Shown: positions 26,121 through 36,123 of the stretch, one piece after another
How positions within the stretch are numbered: position 1 is the first letter of the stretch
Layout of the letters: the number at the start of each line of letters is the position of its first letter
From: Candidatus Kaistia colombiensis
GTDB taxonomy: Bacteria > Pseudomonadota > Alphaproteobacteria > Rhizobiales > Kaistiaceae
DNA length: 64,000 nucleotides
Direction: 5' to 3'
NCBI GenBank assembly: GCA_029203105.1
Contig: CP119318.1
Location: 944,501 to 1,008,500 of the forward strand
The notes under the pieces: model-generated
What the model was told of the DNA's origin: nothing
Seen by the model: only the letters and a program-made list of their open reading frames with translations
Database searches by the model: none
Program-made: the position numbers and the translations under genes

Positions 26121-26387
26121 GGTCATGCCGAGGTTCCTTGCCGGGCACGATGGTGCTCGTGCGATGGCAGGAGATCAGGCGATAGGGCGTACGTAAATCA
26201 AGTATTTGTCGTATGGGTAACGACATGAATTGACATCCGATACTCGGGGGTAAGTGACGATCGCGCTTCGACCGTCGGTACGCAACCGGAGCGCCCGCTG
26301 GCCGCAACGGCAAGCCACTTGTTCGATCTCCGCGCCTCCAGCATATTCTCAGCTGAACTGGGCATGCGCCTTGGAGAGTGCGGGGAT

Positions 26388-27341
26388 ATGCATCGACCTA
26401 TTCTGCTTGGAGCCGTTCTTTCCGCAGCGTTCGTCGGTCCAGCCTTCAGCGACGAAGGTGGTGTCAGCTTCTGGCTTCCCGGAATGTACGGAAGCTTTGC
26501 GGCCACGCCTACCACTCCCGGTTGGTCTTGGGCGACACTCTATTATCGTTCTTCTGTCAGCGCTGGTGCCGACCGGCAGTTCCCGCGCGGAGGGCAGATC
26601 GATCTTGGCGTCGACGCGCTCGCGAATATCGGCGCCTTCGGACCGACCTACACCTTCGAAGAGCCATTCCTCGGCGGGCAGCTCGCTCTGAGCTTGTTAG
26701 GGTTGGGCGGCAGAAGCGAGGCCTCCGTCGAGGCGACGATCTCTGGCCCGGACGGCCGGACCATCTCGGGGCGTCGCAGCGAGGCCTTGACGGGGTTCGG
26801 GGATCTCCTGCCGCAGGCCACGCTCAAGTGGAACGACGGCCCCAACAACTACATGGCCTATGTGACCGGTGATGTCCCGGTGGGTGCCTATGATCCCGAG
26901 CGCTTGGCCAATCTCGGCCTCGGGCATGCGGCCTTGGACCTGGGCGGCGGCTATACCTACTTCGACCCCAAGCGGAACATAGAAGCCTCGGCCGTGCTCG
27001 GCTTCACCTACAATTTCGAGAACCCGGATACGCAATATCAGAACGGCATCGATTTCCACGTCGACTGGGGAGCGTCCCGCTTCGTCACCAAGCAGCTGTT
27101 TGTAGGCGCTGCCGGCTATCTCTTCCAGCAGGTCACCGGGGACAGCGGCGCCGGCGCGACGCTGGGAGACTTCAAGTCTCGCGTCGCGGGCATCGGTCCG
27201 CAGGCCGGCTACCTCTTCCCGATGGGCGACAAGCTGCAGGGCGCGCTGAGTGCCAAAGTCTACTGGGAATTCGCAGCCGAGAACCGCCCGGAGGGCTGGA
27301 ACGCGTGGCTGAGCTTCGCAATCTCGCCGAAGGAGAAGTGA
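26388..27341 (+). CDS. MetA-pathway-of-phenol-degradation-like outer membrane protein
   Basis: 317 residues with a signal peptide (MHRPILLGAVLSAAFVGPAFS). The mature part is glycine- and aromatic-rich with alternating strands and ends FSFAISP-like, as outer membrane beta-barrels do. The pattern GSFAATPTTPGW ... LYY matches the Phenol_MetA_deg family of putative channel proteins for hydrophobic compounds. The ATG at 26388 is chosen for the signal peptide. The sulfatase starts two bases after the stop, so the two form one operon. Confidence 0.78.
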   Translation: MHRPILLGAVLSAAFVGPAFSDEGGVSFWLPGMYGSFAATPTTPGWSWATLYYRSSVSAGADRQFPRGGQIDLGVDALANIGAFGPTYTFEEPFLGGQLALSLLGLGGRSEASVEATISGPDGRTISGRRSEALTGFGDLLPQATLKWNDGPNNYMAYVTGDVPVGAYDPERLANLGLGHAALDLGGGYTYFDPKRNIEASAVLGFTYNFENPDTQYQNGIDFHVDWGASRFVTKQLFVGAAGYLFQQVTGDSGAGATLGDFKSRVAGIGPQAGYLFPMGDKLQGALSAKVYWEFAAENRPEGWNAWLSFAISPKEK

Positions 27342-27342
27342 C

Positions 27343-28827
27343 ATGTCGAGTTCACAGCCCAACCGGCGCGACGTGCTGCTTGGCACGACTGCGGCCGCTG
27401 CCGCCGCTGTCGCGACGAGCGCGGTGCCCGCCGAGGTCCTTGCCGCAGAGGACGCCGCTCCGCGTCCGGCCCGAAGCAATGGCCCGCTGAACATCGTCTA
27501 TTTCCTGGTCGACAATCTCGGCTATGGCGAACTCGGCTGCTATGGCGGTGGCATCCTGCGGGGTGCCAACACGGCCCGGATCGATGCCTTTGCGGCGGAA
27601 GGGCTGCAACTGCTCAACTTCGCACCCGAAGCCGAGTGCACACCGTCACGCTCGGCACTGATGACCGGCCGCTACGCCATCCGTTCCGGCAATCACACGG
27701 TGGCGTTGGCGGGGGACGAAGGTGGTTTGGTAGCCTGGGAGCGGACCATCGGCGATATCCTCTCGGGCAAGGGGTATGCGACCGCCTGCTTCGGCAAGTG
27801 GCACATCGGCGCTTCGGACGGCCGCTGGCCGACCGATCACGGCTTTGACGAATGGTACGGCCCGCCGCGAACCTGGGACGAGTGCCTCTGGCCGGAAGAC
27901 CCCTGGTATGTCCCCGAGCGCGATGGTGTGACGAGCATGCTGGAAGGAAGCAAGGGCGGTCCCATACGGCCGGTCAAGCAGCTGACGCTCGACGTGCGGC
28001 GCGAGGTCGATGCCGAATTCCTGGAGCGCAGCAAGGCGTTCATGCAGCGGAGCGTCGCCGAGCAGCGGCCGTTTTTCCTCTACTTCAACCACTCGCTGAT
28101 GCATCTGCCGACAATCCCCCGCCGGTCGTTCAAGGGCAAATCCGGCAACGGCGACTGGGCCGATTGTCTGTTGCAGCTCGACGCCGACTTCGGGGCGCTC
28201 TTGGATACGCTCGACGAACTCGGGATTGCCGACAACACCCTTGTGGTGTTGTCCGGTGACAACGGGCCGGAGGAAATCGAGCTGTGGCGCGGCCATTCGG
28301 GTTTCTTCGACGGTTCTTACTTCACCGGCATGGAGGGTTCGCTCCGCACGCCTTGCCTCGTCCGCTATCCCGGCCGCGTGCCGCCGGGCCGCAAGAGCAA
28401 TGACATCGTCCACATCACGGACATGTTCTCGACCTTGGTAGCGTGGGCCGGCGCTGCTGTTCCGAACGACAGGCAGATCGACGGCGTCGATCAGACCGCG
28501 TTTTTCGAAGGGCGCACGGAGACCTCGGCCCGCGAGGGGTTCCCGTTCTGGATGGGCGACGTGCTGTACGGCGTGAAGTGGCAGAACTTCAAGCTGTCGC
28601 TTTATGAGCAGCGCTATCTCACGGATCCGGCCAAGAAGCTCCCCACGCCCCGTGTGATCAATCTGCTGGTCGACCCGAAGGAGCGGACTGCCTTCGACCT
28701 GCCGTACCTGCACTCTTGGACGACGGCGCACTTCGGCAGGATCATGAAAGGCTTCGCCGAGAGTGTTCAGAAGGAGCCGCTCATCCCGCCCGGTGCGGCG
28801 TTGGGCCATGTGCCCGGCAGAGGTTAG
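27343..28827 (+). CDS. Tat-exported arylsulfatase-type sulfatase
   Basis: 494 residues. A twin-arginine signal (RRDVLLG, then alanine-rich hydrophobic stretch) indicates folded export to the periplasm. The sulfatase signature CTPSRSALMTGRY supplies the cysteine converted to formylglycine. A GKWHIG motif, metal-binding SGDNGPEE and N-terminal YFLVDNLGYGELGCYG complete the family set. It hydrolyses sulfate esters. Coupled to the barrel protein, it may process a sulfated compound admitted through it. A formylglycine-generating enzyme is not in the window. Confidence 0.87.
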   Translation: MSSSQPNRRDVLLGTTAAAAAAVATSAVPAEVLAAEDAAPRPARSNGPLNIVYFLVDNLGYGELGCYGGGILRGANTARIDAFAAEGLQLLNFAPEAECTPSRSALMTGRYAIRSGNHTVALAGDEGGLVAWERTIGDILSGKGYATACFGKWHIGASDGRWPTDHGFDEWYGPPRTWDECLWPEDPWYVPERDGVTSMLEGSKGGPIRPVKQLTLDVRREVDAEFLERSKAFMQRSVAEQRPFFLYFNHSLMHLPTIPRRSFKGKSGNGDWADCLLQLDADFGALLDTLDELGIADNTLVVLSGDNGPEEIELWRGHSGFFDGSYFTGMEGSLRTPCLVRYPGRVPPGRKSNDIVHITDMFSTLVAWAGAAVPNDRQIDGVDQTAFFEGRTETSAREGFPFWMGDVLYGVKWQNFKLSLYEQRYLTDPAKKLPTPRVINLLVDPKERTAFDLPYLHSWTTAHFGRIMKGFAESVQKEPLIPPGAALGHVPGRG

Positions 28828-29076
28828 TGCCCTCATCTCGTGCCGACTTCGAGGGGGCGGCACGGGGGAAAGAGAGGCTCGACCGAGGTCGACGTTGCCG
28901 CACGAATTTTCCCGACAAAAAGCAAACGGCCCCCTTCCGGGTTCAGCCTTGCCTAGTCGCGGTGCGAGAGCTTGAGCAGCCGCTGAGCGTGAAAGGCATG
29001 TTGCCGGATATCTGGGATGGGGTATCGTCGCCAACGTTTCTCGCGTTCCTGTATCATCGCAATCGGCAGAGAAGTC

Positions 29077-30498
29077 ATGATCAAGTCGGTACTCGCATCG
29101 ACCATTCTCGCGTTCGCCGTGTCGTTGGGCTCGCCCGCGTCGGCGCAGGGCCTTTCCGATCAAGACGTCTACAACATCGCACGCGACGCCTACGTCTATG
29201 CGTACCCCATCGTCACCATGGACCTTTCCATGCGGCAGTCGACGAACGTGCCGATGCGCAACACGATGCCCCTGCGCGCGCCGATCAACCAGTTCGCGCA
29301 TGCGCGCACCTATCCGCGCGCCGAGGACCGGGACGTGGTGCGCTACAACTTCGACACGCTCTACTCGCCCGTCTGGCTCGACCTTGCCGCCGAACCGATC
29401 GATCCTGTCGGTTCCCGATACGGGCCGGTCGCTACTATCTGCTGCCGATGCTGGACATGTGGACCGACGTGTTCAGTGTCGTCGGGTCCCGCACGACCGG
29501 AACCAAGGCCGGAAATTTTGCGCCTCGTGGCTCCGGGTTGGGCTGGAGCCTTGCCCGAGGGCGTGACCAGGATCGTCGCGCCGACCTCCACCATCTGGAT
29601 CCTCGGCCGCACCCAGACCAACGGACCATCCGACTACGAGGCCGTTCACAAGGTTCAGGACGGCTACAGGCTGACGCCGCTCAGCCAGATGGGGCAAGAC
29701 GGACTGCCGCCGCCGGCAGCTGTGGCGACCGATCCGGCCGTCGACGACAAGACGCCGCCGCTCGTTCAGGTCAACAGGATGGATGGCGTGGCCGTGCTCG
29801 GCCGGCTCTGCCGAGCTGATGGCGAAATATCCGCCACACGCCAATGACTACCCGATCCTGTTCCGCATGAGGCAGATCGGCCTCGAACCGGGCAAGCCGT
29901 TCGACGCGTCGACCCTCGATCCCAATCGGGTCGCAACGATCAATACCGCCGCCAGGGATGCGCTCGCGGATCTGGAGCAATCCGGCAAGAGCGGCGCGGG
30001 CATCGGCCTTCACGTCAATGGCTGGTTCTACCAGACCAGCACGGTCGGCACCTATGGGACCGCCTACAAGCTCCGGGGCATGGGCACGCTCATCGGCCTT
30101 GGCGTCAATCTGCCGGAGGACGCCGTCTATCCGGCCTCCTTCGTCGACGCGCGATGGCAAGCCCTACAGCGGCGCCAATCGCTACGTGCTGCATTTCGAC
30201 AAGGGCCAGTTGCCGCCCGCCAACGCCTTCTGGTCGGTCACGCTCTACGACAAGGACGGCTTCCAGGCGCCGAACGCCCTCAATCGCTTCGCGCTCGGCG
30301 ACCGCGACAAGCTGGCAGTTCAATCCGGATGGCTCGCTCGACATCCATATCCAGCATGCCTCGCCCGGCGCGGACAACGAGGCGAACTGGCTGCCGGCGC
30401 CGGAGGGGGAGTTCAACCTCGCCATGCGGCTGTACTCGCCGCAGCGCGCGGCTCTGGATGGCACCTGGACGCCGCCGCCGGTTAAGAAGGCCATGTAG
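29077..30498 (+). pseudogene. DUF1254/DUF1214 secreted protein, frame-disrupted
   Basis: One protein of about 473 residues can be read only by switching frame five times. It runs from a signal peptide start (MIKSVLASTILAFAVSLG) to INQFAHARTYPRAEDRDVV, RYYLLPMLDMWTDVFSVVG, TSTIWILGRTQTNGPSDYEA, ELMAKYPPHANDYPILFRM, YVLHFDKGQLPPANAFWSVT and finally RLYSPQRAALDGTWTPPPVK. These are the conserved blocks of DUF1254 followed by DUF1214. Breaks are near 29425, 29520, 29810, 30150 and 30315. Total length is exactly that of intact family members, which points to indel errors or very recent decay. Confidence 0.78.
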
Positions 30499-30614
30499 GC
30501 GAGGCAATGCCAGACGGACGCCCATCAACTGGGGTGCGCGGCTGGGGTACCCACTGGGGTACGCACCATCTCATGGCGGCGTCGGAAGTTATTGATTTTG
30601 CTGTGTTATTTAGG

Positions 30615-30630
30615 CCAACCGAAAGGTTGG
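30615..30630 (-). terminator. Hairpin at the 3' end of tRNA-Ala
   Basis: CCAACC-TTTC-GGTTGG on the minus strand, 6 bp with a 4-base loop. Its first bases are the encoded CCA of the tRNA. No U-run follows. It is probably a processing or termination signal of the tRNA transcript. Confidence 0.5.
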
Positions 30631-30703
30631 TGGAGCCGAGGGGAATCGAACCCCTGACCTCTGCAGTGCGATTGCAGCGCTCTCCCATCTGAGCTACGGC
30701 CCC
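30628..30703 (-). tRNA. tRNA-Ala (anticodon CGC)
   Basis: 76 bases that fold as a standard tRNA. The acceptor stem is GGGGCCG / CGGCTCC, with D-arm GCTC..GAGC and anticodon stem CTGCA / TGCAG around loop ATCGCAC, which gives anticodon CGC (codon GCG, alanine). The T-arm is AGGGG-TTCGATT-CCCCT and the CCA end is encoded. Confidence 0.97.
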
Positions 30704-30752
30704 GTCGCATCGCGACGGGCGCCATTTAGAGGGGGGCGCCGAAGGCTGTCAA
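30701..30752 (-). promoter_or_regulatory. Promoter of tRNA-Ala with a palindrome before the mature 5' end
   Basis: On the minus strand a perfect -35 TTGACA (30747-30752) and a -10 TAAATG (30723-30728) are separated by 18 bases. Transcription should begin near 30716, just ahead of the tRNA. A perfect palindrome CCCGTCGC-atc-GCGACGGG (30701-30719) overlaps the first bases of the tRNA and could influence 5' processing. Confidence 0.7.
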
Positions 30753-30913
30753 GCGATCTGAGAGCGGCGGTGGCGGAACGACAGGGCGGATCCGGGCGGC
30801 ACGCCGGGATCGGCAAACGTCCCGCCCGAAACGACCCGGTCGCCGGCGGAGAGAGCGGGCGTCCCGTGACGAGGACCGCCCTCGCATCGGTCCAGGCCCA
30901 AGGGTGGGCCCCC

Positions 30914-30969
30914 GAGTTCGTTGGCCCGAGTGTCGGCCAAGTGTCGGCCCAAGAGTTCCTTGGCCCGAG
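30914..30969. repeat. Short direct repeats upstream of yggT
   Basis: Two 17-base copies of GAGTTCxTTGGCCCGAG (30914-30930 and 30953-30969, one mismatch) flank a tandem AGTGTCGGCC pair (about 30929-30949). The rest of 30753-31101 holds no gene. The repeats could be a binding array or slippage products. No known motif is matched. Confidence 0.5.
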
Positions 30970-31101
30970 CGGACCCGGGTCCAGGCGCCTCGGCCGATGC
31001 GCGTCTTGGCGCTGTCGTCGGCGTCGGCGGGTTGCGATGGCGACAGGTGCCCGCTACATCAGGAGCAACCTGAATTCTTCCGCGACAATCCCGGGAAACC
31101 C

Positions 31102-31392
31102 ATGCGCGCTATCCTCGACGTCGTTATGATCGCTCTCAACCTCTATTGGTGGATCGTGATCGCCAGCGCCCTGTTCAGCTGGCTCTACGCCTTTGGCGTG
31201 GTCAATCCGCGCAATCAGGTCGTGTCGTCGATCGGCCGGTTCCTGTACCAGGCGACGGAGCCGCCGCTGCGCTACATCCGCCGCTATATGCCGAATCTGG
31301 GCGCCATCGACATCTCGCCGGTGATCTTGCTGCTCGGCATCATCCTGATCCAGCAGATCATCATCCGGTACATCTATCCGAACGTGTTTTGA
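31102..31392 (+). CDS. YggT family membrane protein
   Basis: 96 residues with two hydrophobic regions (about 5-27 and 65-90) and the family motif TEPPLRYIRRYMPNLGAIDI. YggT proteins are small inner-membrane proteins, usually encoded next to the DUF167 gene as here, and linked to cell envelope or osmotic functions that are poorly defined. ATG 31102 is chosen because upstream in-frame sequence is intergenic. Confidence 0.9.
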   Translation: MRAILDVVMIALNLYWWIVIASALFSWLYAFGVVNPRNQVVSSIGRFLYQATEPPLRYIRRYMPNLGAIDISPVILLLGIILIQQIIIRYIYPNVF

Positions 31393-31709
31393 GCGAGGTC
31401 GGCTTCCTTCGCGTCGGTGCCGGCCATGTCGTGGTCCAGCTGCGCCTGACGCCGAAGGGCGGGCGGGATGCGCTGGACGGCGTCGGCGAGTTGGCCGACG
31501 GGCGCAAGGTTCTGCTGGCGCGCGTGCGCGCCGCGCCGGACAAGGGCGCCGCCAATGCGGCGGTCGAGGCGGTGGTTGCCAAGGCCGTCGGGGTGCCGCG
31601 CTCGGCCGTCTCGCTGATCGCGGGCCATACGGCGCGGCTGAGGAGCCTGCGCATCGACGGCGACGTTCTGGAACTGGTCGAGCGCCTGCATCGGCTTCGC
31701 GCCGGCTGA
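31389..31709 (+). CDS. DUF167 (YggU) family protein
   Basis: 106 residues with the DUF167 core: LRLTPKGGRDALDG, RVRAAPDKGAANAAV and HTARLRSLRI. Function is unknown; the family is conserved and often follows yggT. The likely start is TTG 31389, which overlaps the yggT stop (TTGA), so expression should be coupled. Confidence 0.85.
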   Translation: MSEVGFLRVGAGHVVVQLRLTPKGGRDALDGVGELADGRKVLLARVRAAPDKGAANAAVEAVVAKAVGVPRSAVSLIAGHTARLRSLRIDGDVLELVERLHRLRAG

Positions 31710-31743
31710 ACGCCCGCTTTCGGGGCGGCGGCGTCAGTCCTAG

Positions 31744-32229
31744 CTAGTGGGTATAGAGCCCGCGCAGCGAGCCTTCCGGCCAGTAGATGTCGCGGATGCG
31801 CCAGCCATGATCGAGCTGGACCAGCCTCAGCTCGATCCGCTTCGGCTCGCCGAGATTCAGGAAGGTGACGTGGCCTTCGGCCGTGTCCGGCGTTCCGGCC
31901 TCGATATCGACGCGGATATCGGAAATGTCCCAGTCCTGGGCGTCGACGAACGGGTCGCCCTCGAGCTTGCCGGCGTCGCCAAGGGCGGCCGCCTCGTCGC
32001 TGTCGGCGAGGATCAGCTCGGCCAGCCGCGGCTCGAACAGCGCGCGCACCGTCTCTTCATTGTCGAGCGGCACGCCATCGTCGCCATTTTCATAGCGCTG
32101 GTAGATCGCCGCGACGAAGTCTGCCGGATCGTCGGCGGCAACCGACGATCCGATGCTTGTCGATGCGAAGCCCACGCCGAGCGTCGCGACCATCAGGAGG
32201 TGCGCGACGCCGCGCCGCGTGAGCGACAT
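31744..32229 (-). CDS. DUF3828-like secreted protein
   Basis: 161 residues with a signal peptide (cleavage near SVAA-D), then a compact domain with DFVAAIYQRYENG and HGWRIRDIYWPEGSLRGL, resembling DUF3828 lipoprotein-like domains. It is periplasmic but lacks a lipobox cysteine. It lies four bases downstream of ppa on the same strand and is probably co-transcribed. Role unknown. Confidence 0.7.
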   Translation of the reverse strand: MSLTRRGVAHLLMVATLGVGFASTSIGSSVAADDPADFVAAIYQRYENGDDGVPLDNEETVRALFEPRLAELILADSDEAAALGDAGKLEGDPFVDAQDWDISDIRVDIEAGTPDTAEGHVTFLNLGEPKRIELRLVQLDHGWRIRDIYWPEGSLRGLYTH

Positions 32230-32233
32230 CGGA

Positions 32234-32764
32234 TCAGGCCTTCTTGGCGCGTTCGATGGCGTCGACGATCAGCTGCTGCGCCTCGTCGATATCGCCCCAA
32301 CCGGTGATCTCTACCCACTTGCCGTTTTCGAGATCCTTGTAGTGGCGGAAGAAGTGCTCGATCTGCTGCAGCGTGATCGCCGGCAGGTCCTTGTAGGACT
32401 TCACCATCTCATAGCGGCGGGTCAGCTTGGTCGACGGCACGGCCAGGATCTTCTCGTCCTCGCCGCCCTCGTCGCGCATCTTGAGCACGCCGACCGGGCG
32501 ACAGCTCATGATCGCGCCGGGGACGATGGCGCGCTGGTTGGCGACGAGCACGTCGATCGGGTCGCCGTCGCCGCAAAGCGTGTGCGGCACGAAGCCGTAG
32601 TTACCGGGGTAACGCATCGGCGTGTAGAGGAAGCGGTCGACGTAGAGCGCGCCGGCATCCTTGTCCATCTCGTACTTGATCGGCTCGCCGCCGACCGGCA
32701 CTTCGATGATGACGTTGATGTCGTGCGGGGGATTCTTGCCGATCGGAACAGCATCGATGCGCAT
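32234..32764 (-). CDS. ppa: Inorganic pyrophosphatase
   Basis: 176 residues of family I soluble pyrophosphatase. The signature DGDPIDVLV carries the metal-binding aspartates. [16 protein letters not shown] and [11 protein letters not shown] match the active-site region. It removes PPi produced by biosynthesis. Length is typical for the bacterial hexameric enzyme. Confidence 0.96.
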   Translation of the reverse strand: MRIDAVPIGKNPPHDINVIIEVPVGGEPIKYEMDKDAGALYVDRFLYTPMRYPGNYGFVPHTLCGDGDPIDVLVANQRAIVPGAIMSCRPVGVLKMRDEGGEDEKILAVPSTKLTRRYEMVKSYKDLPAITLQQIEHFFRHYKDLENGKWVEITGWGDIDEAQQLIVDAIERAKKA

Positions 32765-32889
32765 GGCGGTACCTCAAGTGGAAAGAGCGCTTCCCTTTAC
32801 GAGGCGCCATCCCGGCCCGCAAGTCCGAATTCGCCGCAGCGCAGCAACGCGCATCGGGATCGATCGGGTCGATGGGGGATGAAGACCGT

Positions 32890-33402
32890 TCAGCCGCGGG
32901 CGAAGGCGAAGGCGACCTTGGCCAGCACGGTGTCGCCGAAGCGTTCGCTGCCGCGAGCGACCTTGCGGCCGCCGGCATTCTTGTAGAAGCGGCAGGCGGC
33001 CTCGTTCTCGGCCAGGGCCCAGACGACGGCGGAATCGAAGCCGTGCCGCAGCAGCTCGCGCCGCGCGGCGAGGAACAGCCGCGTGCCGAGGCCGACGCCC
33101 TGATATTCCGGCCGCATGTAGATTTCGTAGATTTCGCCGCGCTGGACCAGGTTGCGGGCGCGGTTGGGTCCGAAGGTGGCGTAGCCGACCACGGTGCCGC
33201 CGACATCGATGACGACGATGCCGGTGCCGCGGCGGATCGCGCGGCTCCACCAGGCGGCGCCACGCCGCGTGATCATCCGGCCGAGTTCCCGAGCCGGGAT
33301 CAAGCCATCATACGCCTGACGCCAAGCGCTGTCGTGTACCGCGGTGATTGCTTCCGCGTCACTGGCTTCTGCGCGACGGACACCGATCGACAGAGTGCTC
33401 AT
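32890..33402 (-). CDS. GNAT family N-acetyltransferase
   Basis: 170 residues. GNAT motif A appears as EIYEIYMRPEYQGVGLGTRLF (acetyl-CoA loop Q/R-x-x-G-x-G) followed by ALAENEAACRFYKNAGGRK, motif B. The acceptor substrate is unknown. The start ATG 33402 is chosen at the first strand (MSTLSIGVRRAEASD). The open frame continues upstream only as a wrong-phase read through typA. Confidence 0.85.
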   Translation of the reverse strand: MSTLSIGVRRAEASDAEAITAVHDSAWRQAYDGLIPARELGRMITRRGAAWWSRAIRRGTGIVVIDVGGTVVGYATFGPNRARNLVQRGEIYEIYMRPEYQGVGLGTRLFLAARRELLRHGFDSAVVWALAENEAACRFYKNAGGRKVARGSERFGDTVLAKVAFAFARG

Positions 33403-33566
33403 GCCGATCAAGATATGTCCGAGCTTCGCGTCGGGGAAGGGGGTTTTTGGGATTGACGATGGTGTTCGCCATCCCGTGACATCGGCGTCACCGGAGGGAC
33501 GCATCAAACGTGACGGCGGCGCCACGCGGGCGCCGCCGGGAAAGCTTGTCGGTCGGGTGGCGCCTA

Positions 33567-35389
33567 TCAGGCGCTCTTGCTCGAGCGGTCGGCGCGCTTG
33601 CGCTCGACGGGATCGAGGATCGCCTTGCGCAGGCGGATCGACTTCGGCGTGACCTCGACGAGCTCGTCGTCGTCGATCCAGGCCAGCGAGCGCTCGAGCG
33701 TCATCCGGATCGGCGGCGTCAGGCGCACGGCCTCGTCCTTCGACGGCGTCGCGGATGTTGGTGAGCTTCTTGCCCTTGAGCACGTTCACCTCGAGATCGT
33801 TCTCGCGGGTGTGCTCGCCGACGATCATGCCCTGATAGACCTTCCAGCCCGGCTCGATCATCATCGGGCCGCGATCTTCGAGGTTCCACAGCGCGTAGGC
33901 GACGGCCTCGCCGGTCTCCATCGCGATCAGCACGCCGTTGCGGCGGCCGGCGATCTCGCCCTTGTAGGGCAGGTAGGCGTGGAACAGGCGGTTCATGATC
34001 GCCGTGCCGCGCGTGTCGGTCAGCAGCTCGCCCTGATAGCCGATCAGGCCGCGGGTCGGCGCGTGGAAGACGAGACGCAGGCGGTTGCCGCCCGAGGGAC
34101 GCATCTCCAGCATGTCGGCCTTGCGCTCGCGACATCTTCTGCACGACGACGCCGGAATGCTCCTCGTCGACGTCGATGACGACCTCCTCGATCGGCTCCA
34201 GCAGCTGGCCCGCCTCGTCGCGCTTCAGCACGACGCGCGGGCGCGACACGCCGAGCTCGAAGCCCTCGCGGCGCATGTGTCTCGATCAGGATGGCGAGCT
34301 GGAGTTCGCCGCGGCCGGAGACGATGTAGCTGTCCTTGTCGGAGGCTTCCTCGATCTTCAGCGCGACATTGCCCTCCGCCTCCTTGAGCAGGCGGTCGCG
34401 GATGACGCGGGTGGTGACCTTGTCGCCCTCGGTGCCGGCGAGCGGGCGATCGTTGACCATGAAGGTCATCGACACGGTCGGCGGATCGATCGGCTGCGCC
34501 TTGATCGGCGTCTCGACGGCGGGTCGCAGAAGGTGTCGGCGACGGAGCCCTTCACCAGGCCCGCGATCGAGACGATGTCGCCCGCGACGCCTTCTTCGAT
34601 CGGCTGGCGCTCGATGCCGCGGAAGGCCAGGATCTTGGAGATGCGGCCCGGTCTCGACGGTCGAGCCGTCGCCGCGAGAGCACCTTGAGCGTCTGGTTCG
34701 GCTTGCCGTGCCGGAGAGACGCGGCCGGTGATGATGCGGCCGAGATAGGGGTTGGCTTCGAGCAGGGTTCCGATCATCCGGAACGGGCCTTCCTCGACCT
34801 CGGCTCCGGCACATGCGAGAGGATCAGGTCGTACATGCGGCGCCAGGCCTCTTCCTGCGGGCCGTCGGGCGAATGGCGCCATCCAGCCCTGCTTGCCCGA
34901 GCCGTACAGGATCGGGAAGTCGAGCTGCTCGTCGGTGGCGTCGAGCGCCGCGAACAGGTCGAAGACCTCGTTGATGACTTCCGTGGATGCGGGCGTCGGG
35001 CTTGTCGACCTTGTTGATCGCGACGATCGGCTTCAGGCCGAGCTTCAGCGCCTTGCCGACCACGAACTTGGTCTGCGGCATCGGGCCTTCGGCGGCGTCG
35101 ACCAGCACGATCGCCGATCGACCATGTTCAGGATGCGCTCGACCTCGCCGCCGAAATCGGCGTGGCCGGGCGTGTCGACGATGTTGATGCGGGTGTCCTT
35201 CCAGACGACCGAGGTCGCCTTGGCCAGGATGGTGATGCCGCGCTCCTTTCTCGAGTCGTTCGAGTCCATCACGCGCTCGGCGACGCGCTGGTTGTCGCGG
35301 AAGGAGCCGGACTGCTGCAGCAGCTTGTCGACGAGCGTGGTCTTGCCATGGTCGACGTGCGCGATGATGGCGATATTGCGAAGGGTCAT
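33567..35389 (-). pseudogene. typA: Ribosome-associated GTPase TypA/BipA, frame-disrupted (probable sequence errors)
   Basis: Switching frames about ten times recovers a complete TypA of normal length (about 607 codons). It starts [18 protein letters not shown] (P-loop), followed by [37 protein letters not shown] and AILIETMRREGFELG, and ends [17 protein letters not shown]. Breaks fall near 35110, 34985, 34875, 34805, 34710, 34640, 34520, 34275, 34130 and 33745. TypA is a conserved translational GTPase needed for cold and stress growth. So many single-base changes in an otherwise perfectly conserved sequence suggest errors rather than decay. Start ATG 35389. Confidence 0.85.
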
Positions 35390-35580
35390 GTGCGAATCCG
35401 AAAAGGCGCGGCGGCGTCGGACAGGTGCCTCGAGACGGCCGGCATATTTTGCGGCGCAAAATGATCGAAAAGACCGAAAAACGCAACCACCCATCCCGCG
35501 TCGACATTGACGTAACGGAAGGTGAATAAGGTGCCGTTGCGTCACATCTGCGCGAGGATGCCGGCTTCCCCAGCGTCGCC

Positions 35581-35627
35581 TTGACTTTCTCGGCCCGGGC
35601 GGTTTATAATATGGAATTCTTATTATA
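35581..35627 (+). promoter_or_regulatory. Strong sigma70 promoter with overlapping MarR-type operator
   Basis: TTGACT (35581-35586) and TATAAT (35605-35610) are separated by 18 bases. The -10 box is inside a perfect 7-bp inverted repeat TATAATA (35605-35611) / TATTATA (35621-35627) with a 9-base centre. A dyad of this size over the -10 box is the usual position for a MarR autorepressor site. Confidence 0.8.
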
Positions 35628-35644
35628 CGTTGGAGAGTCATCTT

Positions 35645-36097
35645 TTGGCAGCCACGACCGAAGATCCGCTTGGTCTCGTCCTTGTCGATGTGGCCAGATT
35701 GCTGCGAAGGCGCTTTGAGAAGGCGTTGGAAAACGCCGGACTTGGTTTGACGGTCGCCGAGGCGCGAACCCTTGCTTTTGTGAGTCGTCATCCCGGGCTT
35801 CGTCAGTCGACTCTCGCCGAAGAACTCTGCGTCGAGCCGATGACGCTCGTCGGCTTTCTCGACCGGCTCGAGGCGGCGACGCTGGTGGAGCGGATCCAGG
35901 ATCCGGCCGACCGCCGCGCCAAGCTGATCCGGCTGACGCCGAACGCCGCCAGCGTCGTGCGGCGAATCCGTGCGGTCGGAAAGGCCGTGCGCGAGGATGC
36001 CGAGCGTGGCATCGATCCGAGCATCACGGAGGCGATGCGGCTGGCGCTGCTGAAGATGCAAGATAACATCCTTGCCAGCGAAGACCTGATCGCCTGA
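35645..36097 (+). CDS. MarR-family transcriptional regulator
   Basis: 150 residues with a winged helix core: [41 protein letters not shown] (recognition helix) and the wing [13 protein letters not shown]. It probably represses its own promoter through the dyad over the -10 box. TTG 35645 is preferred because GGAGAG lies seven bases upstream; a TTG at 35630 would have no ribosome site. No efflux or enzyme gene is divergent, and a strong terminator follows, so the gene is monocistronic. Confidence 0.88.
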   Translation: MAATTEDPLGLVLVDVARLLRRRFEKALENAGLGLTVAEARTLAFVSRHPGLRQSTLAEELCVEPMTLVGFLDRLEAATLVERIQDPADRRAKLIRLTPNAASVVRRIRAVGKAVREDAERGIDPSITEAMRLALLKMQDNILASEDLIA

Positions 36098-36123
36098 TCC
36101 GGCGAGCCGGCACGAAATCCAGG

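Noticed and set aside
30628..30703. tRNA-Ala as an integration site for a genomic island
   Set aside because: No integrase gene or second copy of the tRNA 3' end was found on either side within the window.
33567..35389. typA as a biological pseudogene
   Set aside because: All domains are conserved at residue level with about ten single-base indels; decay would also show substitutions. Listed as frame-disrupted with error as the favoured cause.
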